DNA of 64,000 nucleotides from Epiperipatus broadwayi. Taxonomy: Eukaryota; Onychophora; Udeonychophora; Euonychophora; Peripatidae. Under the pieces are notes generated by a model. It searched no databases, was not told where the DNA came from, and saw only the letters and a program-made list of their open reading frames with translations. The stretch's first letter is position 1. Every line of letters begins with the position of its first letter. Made by a program: the position numbers and the translations under genes. The stretch is from the NCBI GenBank assembly GCA_028023455.1, contig JAQFVV010012396.1, positions 6,550,085 through 6,614,084 on the forward strand, written 5' to 3'. Below, one piece after another: positions 38,871-50,458 of the stretch.

Positions 38871-39053
38871 TTATAGATAGTCCCAATGATCAATAATAAG
38901 TTTTTTAATATGAGAAATATATATATTAAAATCTAAGATTTGAGTGGTTATATTATTTCTAAAAAGCAATTCTAGTTCTCTTATTTCAATTATGTCAATT
39001 TGGGTAATCAATAGATGCCAGATGATAGGGACCAATAAATCTCTATCTGACAT
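38871..39053 (-). pseudogene. Unassigned 60-residue open frame, possibly transposon-derived
   Basis: The peptide includes IIWHLLITQIDIIEIRELELLF and LDFNIYISHIKKLIIDHWDYL. It looks protein-like rather than a simple repeat product, but I cannot name it. It lies between the LTR and the PLE and may be a scrap of another element. Confidence 0.25.
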
Positions 39054-39645
39054 TGACTAGGCATTTGTTAAGCACTATCATCTAGCATGTATTAATTATT
39101 CAAGTTTACTCAATTGGCATGTGTTTTATTGGTGTTATTACATACCTTCCCAAACACATGCACACACACACATATATATATGCAAATATAACTTTTCTGA
39201 TTTATTTCTGTATACAACTACTTGTTGTTAATATTAATCTTGTTCTGACATTTCAGTGAGAGCACATCTGTCACTGTCTGAATAACAGAGCTTATTAAAA
39301 CTAATGTTGCAAAGATTGGTCATTGAAAGATTGATATAATAATAGCCAGAAACTATAAATACAGAAAAATCTGAAAGATATGTTTACATCTTTTACCTAT
39401 GAAAATCTTTCCTTAATGTATAGGCATTCTGTATGACATTTATTATGACTATGAATAAAATAGTTTACTTCCCGTTATATATAAATAAACACAAAAACTT
39501 ATAAGTAAAGTTTAAAAGAGAAGTTATAAATAAATATAATAATAAACTGAATGTTTTCGAGAATCCATGCCTCATAATCATAGCTTTCTTAAAAATATAT
39601 AATAAAATATATACAAAGATATTAAATTGGCACGTGTTATGTGGA

Positions 39646-40230
39646 TCATTTCTTCGATATATCAAAGCAAATGTATTTTCTATTTATAGCATTAATATTT
39701 CCATTAATGTAGAATGCTTCTTTTATTTTCCTCTTATAATCATTTGATTCAGTGCATAAAATTACAGGATTGGCAGGAGTAAAATTGTGTCCAGATTTCA
39801 TGTCATGCTCCAAAAATTCAGAAGATGTATTGTTGTTCTGAGCTCGAAAAAATACAGAAAATGTATTGTTGTTCTGAGCTCTATTGTAAGTGTACATGTG
39901 TTGAGCAAGTCTAGTATTAATAGTAGCTTTAGTTTCACCATAATATACAGTGAGGCATTTTTCTTGAGGACATGAAATGAAATATACTACATGTGGGGTG
40001 AATGATAGATCAATATGATCTTTTGAGTTGTTGATCAATCTGTTAGAATTAGGAGTTCTAAATCCTATTTTAAACTTATTGATTAATGCTTTAGTTAGTT
40101 TGTTAGATATTTTGGAAATGTAAGGAATGGTAATTCTAGGAAGTTGAATACGTGGTACAATATTATTTATTTTATTATGGAATTTAGTAATATTATTTTT
40201 AATAGATTTAAATTTAAAACCTGCTGTCAT
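39646..40230 (-). pseudogene. PLE GIY-YIG endonuclease domain
   Basis: A 194-residue open frame forming the C-terminal domain of the PLE protein. The first ~70 residues are basic (RIQLPRITIPYISKISNKL, then a GFRT motif). The GIY-YIG core follows at residues ~80-160: VVYFISCP, then the second half of the signature as VYYGET, R and H spaced as RLAQHM, and later EHDMKSGHNF with the conserved glutamate-side helix. CPQEK just before VYYGET matches the CCHH-type cysteine pattern reported in animal PLEs. The nick made by this domain is thought to start target-primed reverse transcription. There is an internal near-duplication, RAQNNNTFS and RAQNNNTSS. Frames upstream join to the RT with stops. Confidence 0.88.
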
Positions 40231-40510
40231 TAAATCTTTGATAAAATTTATTCATATTTTCTTTTCTGTCTGCTTCATATTTGCAGAGATGCAAATTTCT
40301 AAATAAGAAGAAAGAATTTAAACCAGCAAATTTGTGTGATGCATGTGAGTTAGATTTAGGGTCAATACAGCTTCTAATTTCAAAAGGTTAAATTATCATC
40401 TTGTACTCTCCCTATCATGTTATTATTTCTTGATAATCAAAGGTCAAGATATTTGATTTCTTTGTTGTTACTTTCATATACAATGCTAAGTGATAGATTA
40501 GATACATTTT

Positions 40511-41040
40511 GACATTAGATAAAATACCACTAACAGGTAGGCCCATTGGCCATCCATCTTTCATAGTATATATTTGCTTTCAAAGAGTAAAAAATATGCA
40601 AATCAAGCCAAGAAAGGAAAGCAACAATAAATTTAACTCTTTCAATAGGGCAATGTGTTCTCAAAAGTTCTTCATGCACTATTTGAATGGATAATTTTCT
40701 ATTAATGGATCCATTGTATGTATAAAATATTATCTATAGAGGCAATAATAAATATATCCACATATCGAATATATGGAAAATCATGGGTGGAATTGTAATA
40801 TTTTGGTGTTATAGAGCTCTCAAATTTATTTAAATAGACATTAGATAAAATGCCACTAACAGGTAGGCCCATTGGCCATCCATCTTTCATAGTATATATT
40901 TGCTTTCAAAGAGTAAAAAATGTGCAAATCAAGCCAAGAAAGGAAAGCAACAATAAATTTAACTCTTTCAATAGGGCAATGTGTTCTCAAAAGTTCTTCA
41001 TGCACTATTTGAATGGATAATTTTCTATTAATGGATCCAT
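40511..41040. repeat. 204-bp segmental duplication inside the PLE
   Basis: Positions 40511-40714 and 40837-41040 differ at only two bases that I can see, while the surrounding PLE is clearly decayed. The duplicates are separated by 122 bp holding the RT catalytic box. They encode the RT stretch from motif A to the turn before motif C. Confidence 0.9.
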
Positions 41041-41660
41041 ATAATTCTTTCACATCCATTGCAGCCATAGTGGATGTATTCATAAGTTAAATGTTTTTAA
41101 TTTTAGAAATGAATTGGAAAGAAGAATTGATAGTATATGAACCAAAATTAAGGTATTCTATAAGTAATTGATTTATTAATTTGGCTGCTTCAAAATAATG
41201 CACTCCACCAAAATCCATCATCAATCTTAATGGTTCACCTGGTTTATGTAATTTAGAATTGGCAAACATTCGGGGAGGTCTAGTGGCAAAAGGATAAATC
41301 TTGTAATATTCAGATTTAGTGATACCTTTGTCTTTAAATTTTCGAAGCACATTATTGATAGATTTATCTCTATCTATCTTAGTATTAAAGTTGTCGTCTT
41401 GTATTAGTTTTAATATCTTAATTTGATCATACATTTTAGTTTTATAATCTATATTATTTAGCAAAACAAAACGATTGCCTTTATCTTCCCTAAGGCAAGT
41501 AATATTGTGAGATATAAAGTATTGTTTAGTAATAATTTAGATAAATCTGTTATAATAGCATCTCTTTGCGAATTGTTAATGAGGCTAACTTCAATATCTG
41601 CAAATAATTCAAGTTTATTATTATATTTATTTATAACTTCTCTTTTAAATTTTACTTATA
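40511..41660 (-). pseudogene. PLE reverse transcriptase (broken)
   Basis: RT related to telomerase-type RTs, as in all Penelope-like elements. In order on the minus strand: an N-terminal part with EVINKYNNKLELFADIEVSL near 41600-41660, the conserved KLHKPGEPLRLMMDFGG (41087-41464), motif A as MDVKELYGSI (40856-41083), DGWPMGLPVSGILSNVYLNKFE (40702-40890), and the catalytic box. Motif C reads RYVD followed by IF, so one of the paired aspartates (YVDD in related elements) is missing. Frameshifts separate these blocks. The 204 bp at 40837-41040 recur at 40511-40714, inserted after SNV in the sequence that should continue to NKEIKYLDL, which disrupts the palm region. Confidence 0.85.
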
Positions 41661-41690
41661 AGTTTTTGTGTTTATTTGACTATGAATAAA

Positions 41691-43064
41691 TTAAATATGA
41701 AATGCAGAATCCAAAACTTTCAGATTTAAATGCTATATCATCTTGCTTATATAAATTACAAAAATGCATGGAGGAATTTGAATTTCTGATTAACGCTGTA
41801 GGAATATTGGAGAAATTTGAATTGCCTGAAATAATATATATGTACATTAATCTAATAAAATATTAATTATATGATCCATTAGCAATCTAAAGAAGAATTT
41901 GAATAATTTGCACACCTAATAAACCATGACAATACTATCAAAGGCATCTTGAATCAATTTTAAGTTCAAAGTAGGACAAAAATCATATTTCCAATGGCCA
42001 TAACTTTATAAGAAAATAACATCTTACTTATAAATAAGCTCAATCTTAGCAAGTAAAATCTTAAACCACTAAACAACACATGATTTTTGAATTATAAGAA
42101 ATTTTAAAAAAGTATTATAATCTTTTAAATGTATTGCAGGAAATGCATAAAACAGTTCAAAAATACTTTTGAGAATGTCAGAACATAATTAACTAATATT
42201 TCTAGAAAATTTATGCATGTTAGTATTGATACAACAAGCATATTTATGGTTCTTTCAATATACAACTGGAAATGTGACTTTATAATTGTTAGAAATATTT
42301 AATTTCAGTCATGACAGAATTATATAAATTATGAATATATTTAACAACCACAATAAAGAAGCCTATTTCTTACTCCCTTAAACATATGACAAATGTAAAA
42401 TATATGTGATATTTCCTTAGCTAGCAGACATATTATTTATACTAAACATTTGTTAATATTTAATTAAAGCAGCTACCAGAATTAAAAAAGTCTCTGCATC
42501 ACTTAAAATAAGTTTCATAGACTACATTTGAGAAACAATCAAAACTAAACAAAATTCTAATAACTACATAACAATAAAATTATACCAAAAATAAAATATA
42601 ATCAATATATAATATAAAATCAATGCTGAATATTAATAAATTATTTTACAGTTGTTAATAAAGTGAATTCTTATTAAAAGCCATCATCATCACTCCTTTA
42701 ATTACATTTAAAATTGATATTTGTTATAAAAATATTTAATCTTGGTTAATCTTATAATTCTCAATTTGAAATCTTTAATAATATATATATATATAAATTA
42801 ATTTTATTTAAATCTTACTTTAATACAGTCTGCGAATGAAGGCATAATAGTATAGCATCATGTCCACAATCTAAAATTTGAATCCAAGATGTTTAGCATT
42901 GAATATGTTTCAAATCTCAAGTAAGCTTAAGATTTCTTTGCATAGGTGATCTTTATCCAATCCAGATAGCTATTCAGGACTGGTCAGCTGGCTATTGAAA
43001 CACTGACATCAAAAAATGGAAAACAGAAATGTAATGGGAGAAGTGTCATATTCCACTGCTATAG
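41691..43064. other. AT-rich DNA without a recognised gene
   Basis: Nothing supported. (TA)n occurs near 42781-42795, and a slightly GC-richer patch at 42830-43020 is unassigned. Confidence 0.5.
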
Positions 43065-43077
43065 TTTTCTTTTATTA

Positions 43078-44108
43078 ATATTCAAATATTAAGTATATTT
43101 TCTATATTAAATTTCATATAATTAGAAAGGACTTTAACACAGCACTTTTTGATGCCAATATTATTAGCATTCCCATGTTGACTTTATGTTTAGTATAGAA
43201 AACAAATTTATATTTGAGTATTACATATTCATCCTATATTCTGCTCATCCCTTTTCTGTGTAATTAAATGGACATATTAAGATCCTATATGTGAGGAGTC
43301 AGAGTGACATAAAGTCAACATGGTATGACAATAATATTGCTATCAACAAGAGCTTTGAGTGTACCATCATCAGATCTTCAATGATATGGATGGCTGAAGA
43401 ATTAGAGAGGAAAGGATTGAAGCTTGTCCATTAAAGTTTGAAGATTTACTATCTTAATATAAGCTGAGCAATGACTGTATATAGGTGTGGGAGATGGTGA
43501 TTTGGACCACTGATGAGGTGCTGGTTCAGCATGAAATATGTTTATCTTTTTCACTTACATGAGGTCATGTGTATCAGTTGTATAAGATGGAGTGCATAGC
43601 TGTAAGAAGCTTGAAAGTTTGAGTTAAAGTCCTTTCTAATTATAATAAGTTTAGTATAGAAAATATATTTGAATATGACATATTCAGCCTGTATTCTGCC
43701 CATTCCTCTTCTATATAGTTAAATGGACATATTAAGGTCTTATATGTGAGGGGTCAGGGTGACGTAAAGTCAACATGGGTATGACAATAATATTAGTTTC
43801 AATAAAGGTTTTGAGTGTTCCATTATCAGACTATCAATGATATCAATGGATGAGTTGGAGGAAGGAGAGGGCTGAAGTATATCCATTAAAGGTTGAAGAT
43901 TTGCTATCTTAATACAGACTGAGCAATGATTGTATATATGTGTGGGAGATGGTGATCTGGCCCAACTGATGAGTGCTGGTTCAGCACAAAATACATATAT
44001 TGGATATCGTTCATCTTTTTCAAATGTATGTGATTATGTTTATCAATTGTATAATATGGAGTGCATAGCTGTAGGGAGCTTGAAAGTCTGTGTTCAAATC
44101 CTTTCTAA
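43078..44108 (+). mobile_element. Family A tandem dimer (retrozyme-like) with 13-bp TSD
   Basis: TTTTCTTTTATTA flanks it at 43065-43077 and 44109-44121. Two head-to-tail monomers start with GTTTAGTATAGAAAA at 43188 and 43649, period about 461 bp. Each monomer contains GACATAAAGTCAACATG or its variant, CTTGTCCATTAAAG or a variant, a hammerhead segment (core CTGATGA at 43510-43516 and 43966-43972) and a tRNA-like stretch ending in the B-box GTTCAAATCC (clear in copy 2, 44091-44100). Copy 1 has GAAA but has lost the stem I partner; copy 2 keeps CCAA/TTGG but has AAAA for GAAA. The left 110 bp (43078-43187) are inverted family A that reads across the monomer end-start junction. It encodes no protein. 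Confidence 0.87.
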
Positions 44109-44121
44109 TTTTCTTTTATTA

Positions 44122-45580
44122 TTAACTTTTAAATAATGAGACCAAGAGTAAGCATATACAAACTAGTTTATAAATTGTCATGAAACTAATCTTGTAAAAG
44201 TTGTTTATGGAAATTTTTTTGGGTTTACATCATACTAACTGTTTTTCCTTTCAACACAGAGGTCAACCAAGATCAACAAAATGTGGAGAGTAGTATTGAA
44301 ATAAATTCAGTTCTTTAGTTTAATGAAATTTAACTTATTTCCAAAAATTTTTAGAGCAAAAAGATGTATATTTTCTAGAAATTGATTTACTGTGAGTGAA
44401 AATTAATAATACATGTGTAAAAATTCCTAGTAGAGAAAACTATATAATTCAAACTTTTTACACTTTTTTGAAACTAGTAATAAATTGTTAAAAATAACCC
44501 AATAATTTTTTGCTCAGAAATTCATAGGAGCACTAGAAGATTATAGCAGCTATAATATTACAGTTTTCATTTATTGGTTAGTTGAATAAATAAGCCAAAA
44601 ATTTTTTTATAGCCTCTATATTCATTTTTTAGAATTTGTTTGTTTACAAAGCAAAATTACTGAATATTTATGGACATGTTCATTTCCTTCTCAAACATGT
44701 CAACAAAAGATCATCCATTAAAGATTAGTATTTTTTTTTAGTTATGCGCTTTTCATATAAAAGCAAAACAATCCCCCATTTGAAATAAAGTTGTTTCCAA
44801 CAACTCTCCAAAAAAAAAACTGAAACAAGTTTTACTCATTCCTGAATGATAAGAGTACCTTTTGCCTCTAACTAAAAATAACTAGATAACCTATTTATCA
44901 GACAATAATTAGATAGATATCTGGATCAACTGCAGAATATTTATTCAAAACATCCTAAGCTTGCTTGAAGTCATAAAAAAAATTCTATACTTCGCACAGT
45001 CCAGATTCAAATCTAGAAGTCATAAATTTGGCAGGCAAAGGTTCTGCCTACCAAGAGATTCTTATTTTAATAGTGATGAGATAAATAAATATTAGCAAGT
45101 AAAATAAAATCATATTGTTTTAAATAATAAAATCATTTGTTTCAACATTTCTTTAGGTAGTATGGGTTTTGACTTCTTAATAATTTACATAAAATTCTTG
45201 ACAAATATTATGAAGTTTGCTTTGTCATACAGTTATAATTTTAAATCGTTTTAAATAACAATAAAATAATTGATGATTTGTTACTAAGGAAGTCAAGCAC
45301 CAAAAGTGATAGCGCTGCATAATTATGTAGTGGTAGAATGGTAAACTTAAGAATTAAAGATCAATGATTAATTGTGAATGGTTGATAATATTAGAAAAAA
45401 ATGTTACGTCTGTTTATTATTATTCAATTAAAACAAATTAAGACAATCTCAATTATGAAAACAATTGTTTGTGGAACCAATGGAAATCAAAATCCAACTA
45501 AACACTAGCTAATCATTTTTATAACTTCTCTGATTTCTAGATTTAATAGTTAACATATATCATAAATAAACCAGACGAGT
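44122..45580. other. AT-rich DNA without a recognised gene
   Basis: No gene seen. 45315-45380 has a weak A-box-like GTAGTGGTAGAATGG but no B-box partner good enough to call a SINE. Confidence 0.5.
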
Positions 45581-47150
45581 TTTGCATGACAATTGATGTG
45601 CTCCTCATGTACAATCCATATACATACAAATGATTGAGAACCTTATTTACAATTGTGAAGTGTTTTTATCCCTAGATGGATGCATTGCCCTGGGTTTTAT
45701 GCCCTACATCTCAATTCCCCAAGGTTCTTCCCTGAGTGCACTTCTCTTTGCTGCCTATATCAATCCAATGCTGATGAATATCGAAGCCATGTTCTCTGGT
45801 ATTGCTGTTCCGCTACTTAATGAGAACATCACTCACATCTCCTATATGGATGATATAGTTGTGTTTCTTTCATCCCATGATGAATTGGGTAGGCTGGAAC
45901 AACTCCTTGACCATCATGTCAAATTAACTGGTCTCCTGGTCAACCTGGAAAAATCACCAATTTGGTCAATTCTTACTGGCTGGAAGATCTCTGGTGGATT
46001 TGAAATGGTACCACAGAAATTTTTGGTATTTCACCTATTAAAATCTCCCACAGTTATGCATAAAGAGATATCATTACTAGATAAAATTGAGACCACAATT
46101 GCATCCTTGTCCAAAATATACCTTTCCCTAATTGGGAAGGTAGCCTTATTAAATGCTCTTATTCTCCCCAAAATAATATACTATTTGGCAGGGTTCATCC
46201 CCACCAAGATATTTATCAAGTAGAAACAGTCTGCAGAAAACTATGTTGGGCAGGCCGATCACTTGTGATCAGCTTAAGAATTCTACAAAAGCCCAAAACT
46301 TTAAATGATCTCTCACTGTAGTCACTAACTACATTCAACTTGCAGCACATCCATAACATACTCTACAATGTCTCCAAATAAAATTAAAGTGCTCAATGTC
46401 CGCTTCCAGAAAAGAACATTTCAACCTACCATTTCGCCACCCCCCAGAGGATGTGCTTTATTACTTCAACAGCAGATCAACTTTATCTTTAATAATATCC
46501 AACCAACACCAACCTTATTTCAAAGAAAACTTATGTATTGGAAAGTGTTCGATCTTCTTGACCACCAAAAATAGAAGATCCCCAGCTGCCTTTCAATCAA
46601 CATCCTGGAATGATAAGGATAACCAAGTTCTGGAAGTTACCACCAAAAATCAGACTTCCTGTTGAAATCGAGCCTGCATGCCCTCCCAACAAATGCCTTC
46701 CTGCACTATAAAAGGGGGCAGGATATCGACCCTACCTGTATTTTGTGCCTTAGACAGGAAGAGACTACCGATCACTTCCTCTTCGAATGCACAACTTTGA
46801 ACAATTTAAGAACTCACTTTCAGCAAAACATGATAAGAAATCACATCCAAATGAACCTCAAAATGGCAACTGAAAAAGGTGTATTCTCCTAAATCCGGCT
46901 TTCAGCCATAATTAACTTCTTCATCTGGGCATTGTGCTGCAAGCTGGTGTTCTAGGCAGAGACCCTAAATAATATATTCACAGCATTTTGGCAGATCCTA
47001 AACAAAGAAATGGATAGGGATATGCACACTACTGACCACTTCACAGCTGTGCAAACCTGTGATTCCATTGCATTTGGATAGGGCTCTTCTGTAACTTTGT
47101 TATTTGTTGGGTCACTGTGACTAAAATGTCCCCAAAAAGGGGAGAAGCTA
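45580..47150 (+). pseudogene. LINE RT and C-terminal fragment, YMDD type
   Basis: A C-rich coding remnant unlike its AT-rich surroundings. The main open frame (45630-46223) holds RT motif B as IPQGSSLSALLFAAYI (~residue 48) and a catalytic box as YMDDIVVFLS (~92), then LLVNLEKSPIW and LIGKVALLNALILPKIIYYLAG. After a stop at 46223 the protein continues in shifted frames (VETVCRKLCWAGRSL, LQHIHNILYNVSK). It ends in a C-terminal knuckle near 46740-46790 (CILCLRQEETTDHFLFEC, C-x2-C-x8-H-x4-C). The layout resembles Tx1/L1-group LINEs, but I am not certain. The 5' part of RT and the endonuclease are missing. Confidence 0.75.
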
Positions 47151-47954
47151 ACCAAGAATAAACATGACTTTTCATATTAATGAACAAATGTACACATCAA
47201 TACTTCTAAACATATCATAACCTTAAACCACTCTATCAGCAATGCACTAAATCTAGAAAATAAGCTAACATATAGATCATCTAACCTGGATACAATGCCA
47301 ATCAGAACCAACAAAATATACCTTACATCACTTCACGAAACTGAAACATGGATACTAATATTACCTACTAATAGCACCTCATTTTAATCTTCCCTGCTGC
47401 ATTTACCATAAATAGATGTTGGAACTGGGGGAAGAGAGAGAATGAACTTTAGAGATTTCCTGGACAAAAACATCAACTCAAACATGAACTTTTTTCCTTT
47501 TTTTTTTTTATACATACTATCTTATAATCTTTTGCTTGTTTTATGCTTTTCAGTCTATATTTATTTGGTCTAAAGGTGTAATAAATTTGTTTTTGAAAGT
47601 AAAAATACATGTTTTTTTTTAAAATTAGTTATAAAAAAAAAAATTATATATATTGTGAATTTTAAAAACTGTTCCTGAAAAAAGTTCTACCATTTTTCAA
47701 ATTCAATCAGTGCTAACTGACAAGAGTTCTATCTAGAAGTAACTGTACAGATTTATATTCTTATGCAAAAATGTACCTCCATTTTTTCTAAGCTAACTCT
47801 GTTGTCATATTTTTAAGAAATGAAATGCAAAATAATGTATGCATTAAAATTTCTAAATTAAATCTAAAAATCAAAGAAGTTACAAAGAAGATTAGTTAGA
47901 TTTTGATGTCAATTGATTACACAGAGAATTGTTTTCATACATTTTCACATTATT

Positions 47955-48605
47955 ATGTTTCATCTTGGATTCCTAGCTTTATAGTTAACTAAATAGTAAA
48001 AGGTGGCTGAGGGAGGGTTGCATTGGATCCTAAGATCTAGGTGTGGTGGTTTCAGGTCGAGTAGATACTAAATAGGTATTTTATGCCCAAATCTTATTGT
48101 GGACATTGATTACTAAGGCTTGCACTTAGTAGCATTACTGTACAGAGAGTTTGCTACTGTTATAAACAGCTTGTGTAAGCATATGAAACAGTGATCACTT
48201 GATATTATGGTGGTTTTATGACTATCCTGCCCATGGGATTAATGGTGACTTTGGTTTTTTAAAAACCAAAGACATCAAAATGTATAGATGCTGAGCTGGG
48301 TTCAGATCTACATGAATAAAGAAGCAAATGAGTTTGGATTGAAAACATTATTGTTTTCATCTTAGGCTCTTAACTTTATAGTAAACTAAATAGATAAAAG
48401 ATAGCTGCTGGAGGATTGCCTTTTAAGATCTAGGTCAGTGCTCTCAGAGCCAAGATTCCTCACTGCTGAAAGCCACAACCTAAAAACTACAGTGGGGATA
48501 TTGGAAGAGTAGGTATTAAATAGGAATTTTATGGACAAATCTTGTTGCATCTATTGATTATTAAGGCTTGTACTTGGTAACTCAACTGTATGCTACTGTT
48601 ATTAA
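47955..48605 (+). repeat. Family B tandem: partial plus full monomer
   Basis: A shortened unit (47955-48165) is followed by a full unit (about 48166-48605) in the same direction. Matching words are offset by about 397 bp (AAATAG at 47991 and 48388) to 439 bp (TGCTACTG at 48152 and 48591), because the first unit lacks the ribozyme segment. The full unit runs from AACAGCTTGTGTAAGCATA to GGCTTGTACTTGG. Its hammerhead region is damaged: CTGCTGA instead of CTGATGA, AAAAC instead of GAAAC. The borders are not fixed by a TSD. Confidence 0.75.
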
Positions 48606-48697
48606 TTTCAGAACATGTTTTCAAATGCTTTTCTAAAAATGCTCCTAAATTTCAAGGTCAATTACAAATAAAGTTTTGGTGAAGTCTAAAAAATATT

Positions 48698-49093
48698 TGT
48701 ATTTATTTTTGGGCTATTTCCATCATCTAATATGAGTATTGAAAGTCTTTAGAAAAAATTAACTTTATTTAAATATTCCAAATATATTCAACTGTTAGTA
48801 ATAGGACATCAAACAGGTTAATATATGCAAAACGTTTCGGGAGGTATTATTGTCCCCTCTTCTTCAGGCATTGCTGGTTTGATCAGTGACAGTACTAGCA
48901 TGGGAATCGAACCTGGTCCCTTAAATTCTTTAGTATTGAAGAGGGGACAATAATACCTCTTGAAGTGTTGTGCATATACTAACCTGTTTGATGTGAATGT
49001 TTTTGGAATATTTAATTAAAGTTAAATTTTTCTATAGACATTCAATACTCACATTAGATGATGGAAATAATCCAAACAATAAATACAACTAAA
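48698..49093. mobile_element. Fold-back element with CTGAAGA...GAAAC arms
   Basis: Arms of about 140-170 bp (about 48698-48868 and 48932-49093) are reverse complements, with words such as TTTCCATCATCTAATRTGAG, ATCAAACAGGTTA and AGGTATTATTGTCCCCTCTTC. The left arm read on the minus strand carries CTGAAGA, a GAGGGG/CCTC stem and GAAACGTTT, again a hammerhead-like or PLE-terminal signature. The right arm has ATTGAAGA and lacks GAAAC. No convincing TSD was found and it encodes no protein. Confidence 0.7.
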
Positions 49094-50458
49094 ACGCCAT
49101 CATCACAAACCTTCAGGAAATTACTTTAAAAAAATACTTCTTTTTTTTAAATTCTAAAATAAATAATTATAAGACTATACTAATGGCTTTTTAAATGTTT
49201 ATTTTTTTAAATTTGGGATTAAACTTAATCTCACTGGATATTCTCATATTATTCTAAACAAATATTTGTAATCTTATCAGAATACTTCTTATACCATTCC
49301 CAATATCTTAACTATAAAAAATCATCTCTGATCTCATATTAAAATATTTTATTACGAGAATAAGCTTAATATTTTATTGATATAAAAATATTTTCTATTT
49401 AAATTACCAACAATTCATTTTAATAATTACTTGCTGCATAATTTAACAAAAACTACAATATTAATAGCTTAATCGAAACATTTCATTAATCATGCTAACT
49501 AGAAACTTTAAAATTTCAGCTTCAAAGGAGGAGATAAATTTCATTTTTTATTTACTTTTCAATCATATTTTAAAAGTAACTAATTATTATTATAATTTCG
49601 CACAATATAAACTCATCATGAGATAAATATCTCATTTATTATTCAGCAGGTTTCAAAATAATTAAAAAGCCTTGGAATATTTCACAACATGAACTCATAA
49701 AATTATAAATAGTTCATTCAATACCATGAATCAATTTCATTTAATAACTAACTACTCTTTCGTTATTCTCTTTCAATGATGGCATAATTTTTTTCTTTTT
49801 AATAACTCATATGCAGATTACTATTAATATTAGGTGCTGATAATTCAACATTAATTCTGGTAATCATTTATCTATTTATGAAGTTTTCAACATATAATAA
49901 TATTATTGCTATAATAAAATAGTGAACAATTTAATAAGAAATTAATAAAATATATATAAAAAAGAAAGAAAACAAAATCCAAGTAGTTATAATATAATAA
50001 TAAATAAAAAAGAATATAGAGCATCCTTAAACAAACTGTTAGAGATGGAAAAGTGAACATCAGTACAGATTTTTATATAAAAAGCCTAATCAGCAGAAAA
50101 AGATTATATTTTTGCTATGTCACTTCAAGTTTGCATTAGTTTGAGCAGGTAGCAAATCAAAATATTTTTGTGCAACGAAAAGTGTTTTGTTATGTAAATG
50201 TAATTTTAACAACACAATTAAAGTCTTGTTTTCTTATTAGAAATACTACATAGAGTTATATATAAAAAAAATTGCACCAATTTAAAAATCACCAATCCTA
50301 ACCAAATATAACTCAAAATTTACTATCTACGGTTTGATCATCAAGGCAGACTTCTATATTCTTTTATTTTATCCTTAATTCCATCTAGCATTCAAATACC
50401 CCTTAATATTGAAAGTCTTCAATAAATTAATAGCTTCAGAGTTATATTTTTTAATAAT
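49094..50458. other. AT-rich DNA without a recognised gene
   Basis: Very AT-rich. Nothing supported. Confidence 0.55.

Larger units (their letters stand above)
39460..41676 (-). mobile_element. Penelope-like element with GIY-YIG endonuclease and 13-14-bp TSD
   Basis: The 14-mer TGACTATGAATAAA sits at 39446-39459 and 41677-41690 (13 bp if one shared base is discounted), fixing the insertion at about 2.2 kb. Inside, RT then GIY-YIG coding remnants lie on the minus strand, the order of canonical Penelope-like elements. A 66-bp inverted repeat (39483-39548 and 41612-41677) closes the element: a piece of its own 5' coding end lies inverted beyond its 3' end. PLEs are known to leave partial direct or inverted terminal copies. 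The coding region is broken by frameshifts and a 204-bp duplication. Confidence 0.88.

Noticed and set aside
39160-39182. (CA)n/(TA)n tracts as regulatory or CRISPR-like repeats
   Set aside because: Simple microsatellites, common throughout the window; no spaced repeat array exists.
43188-44108. Family A as an ordinary tRNA-derived SINE
   Set aside because: The tRNA-like part is not at a fixed 5' end, there is no poly-A or LINE-like tail, and the junction-crossing dimers with hammerheads fit a retrozyme-like element better.
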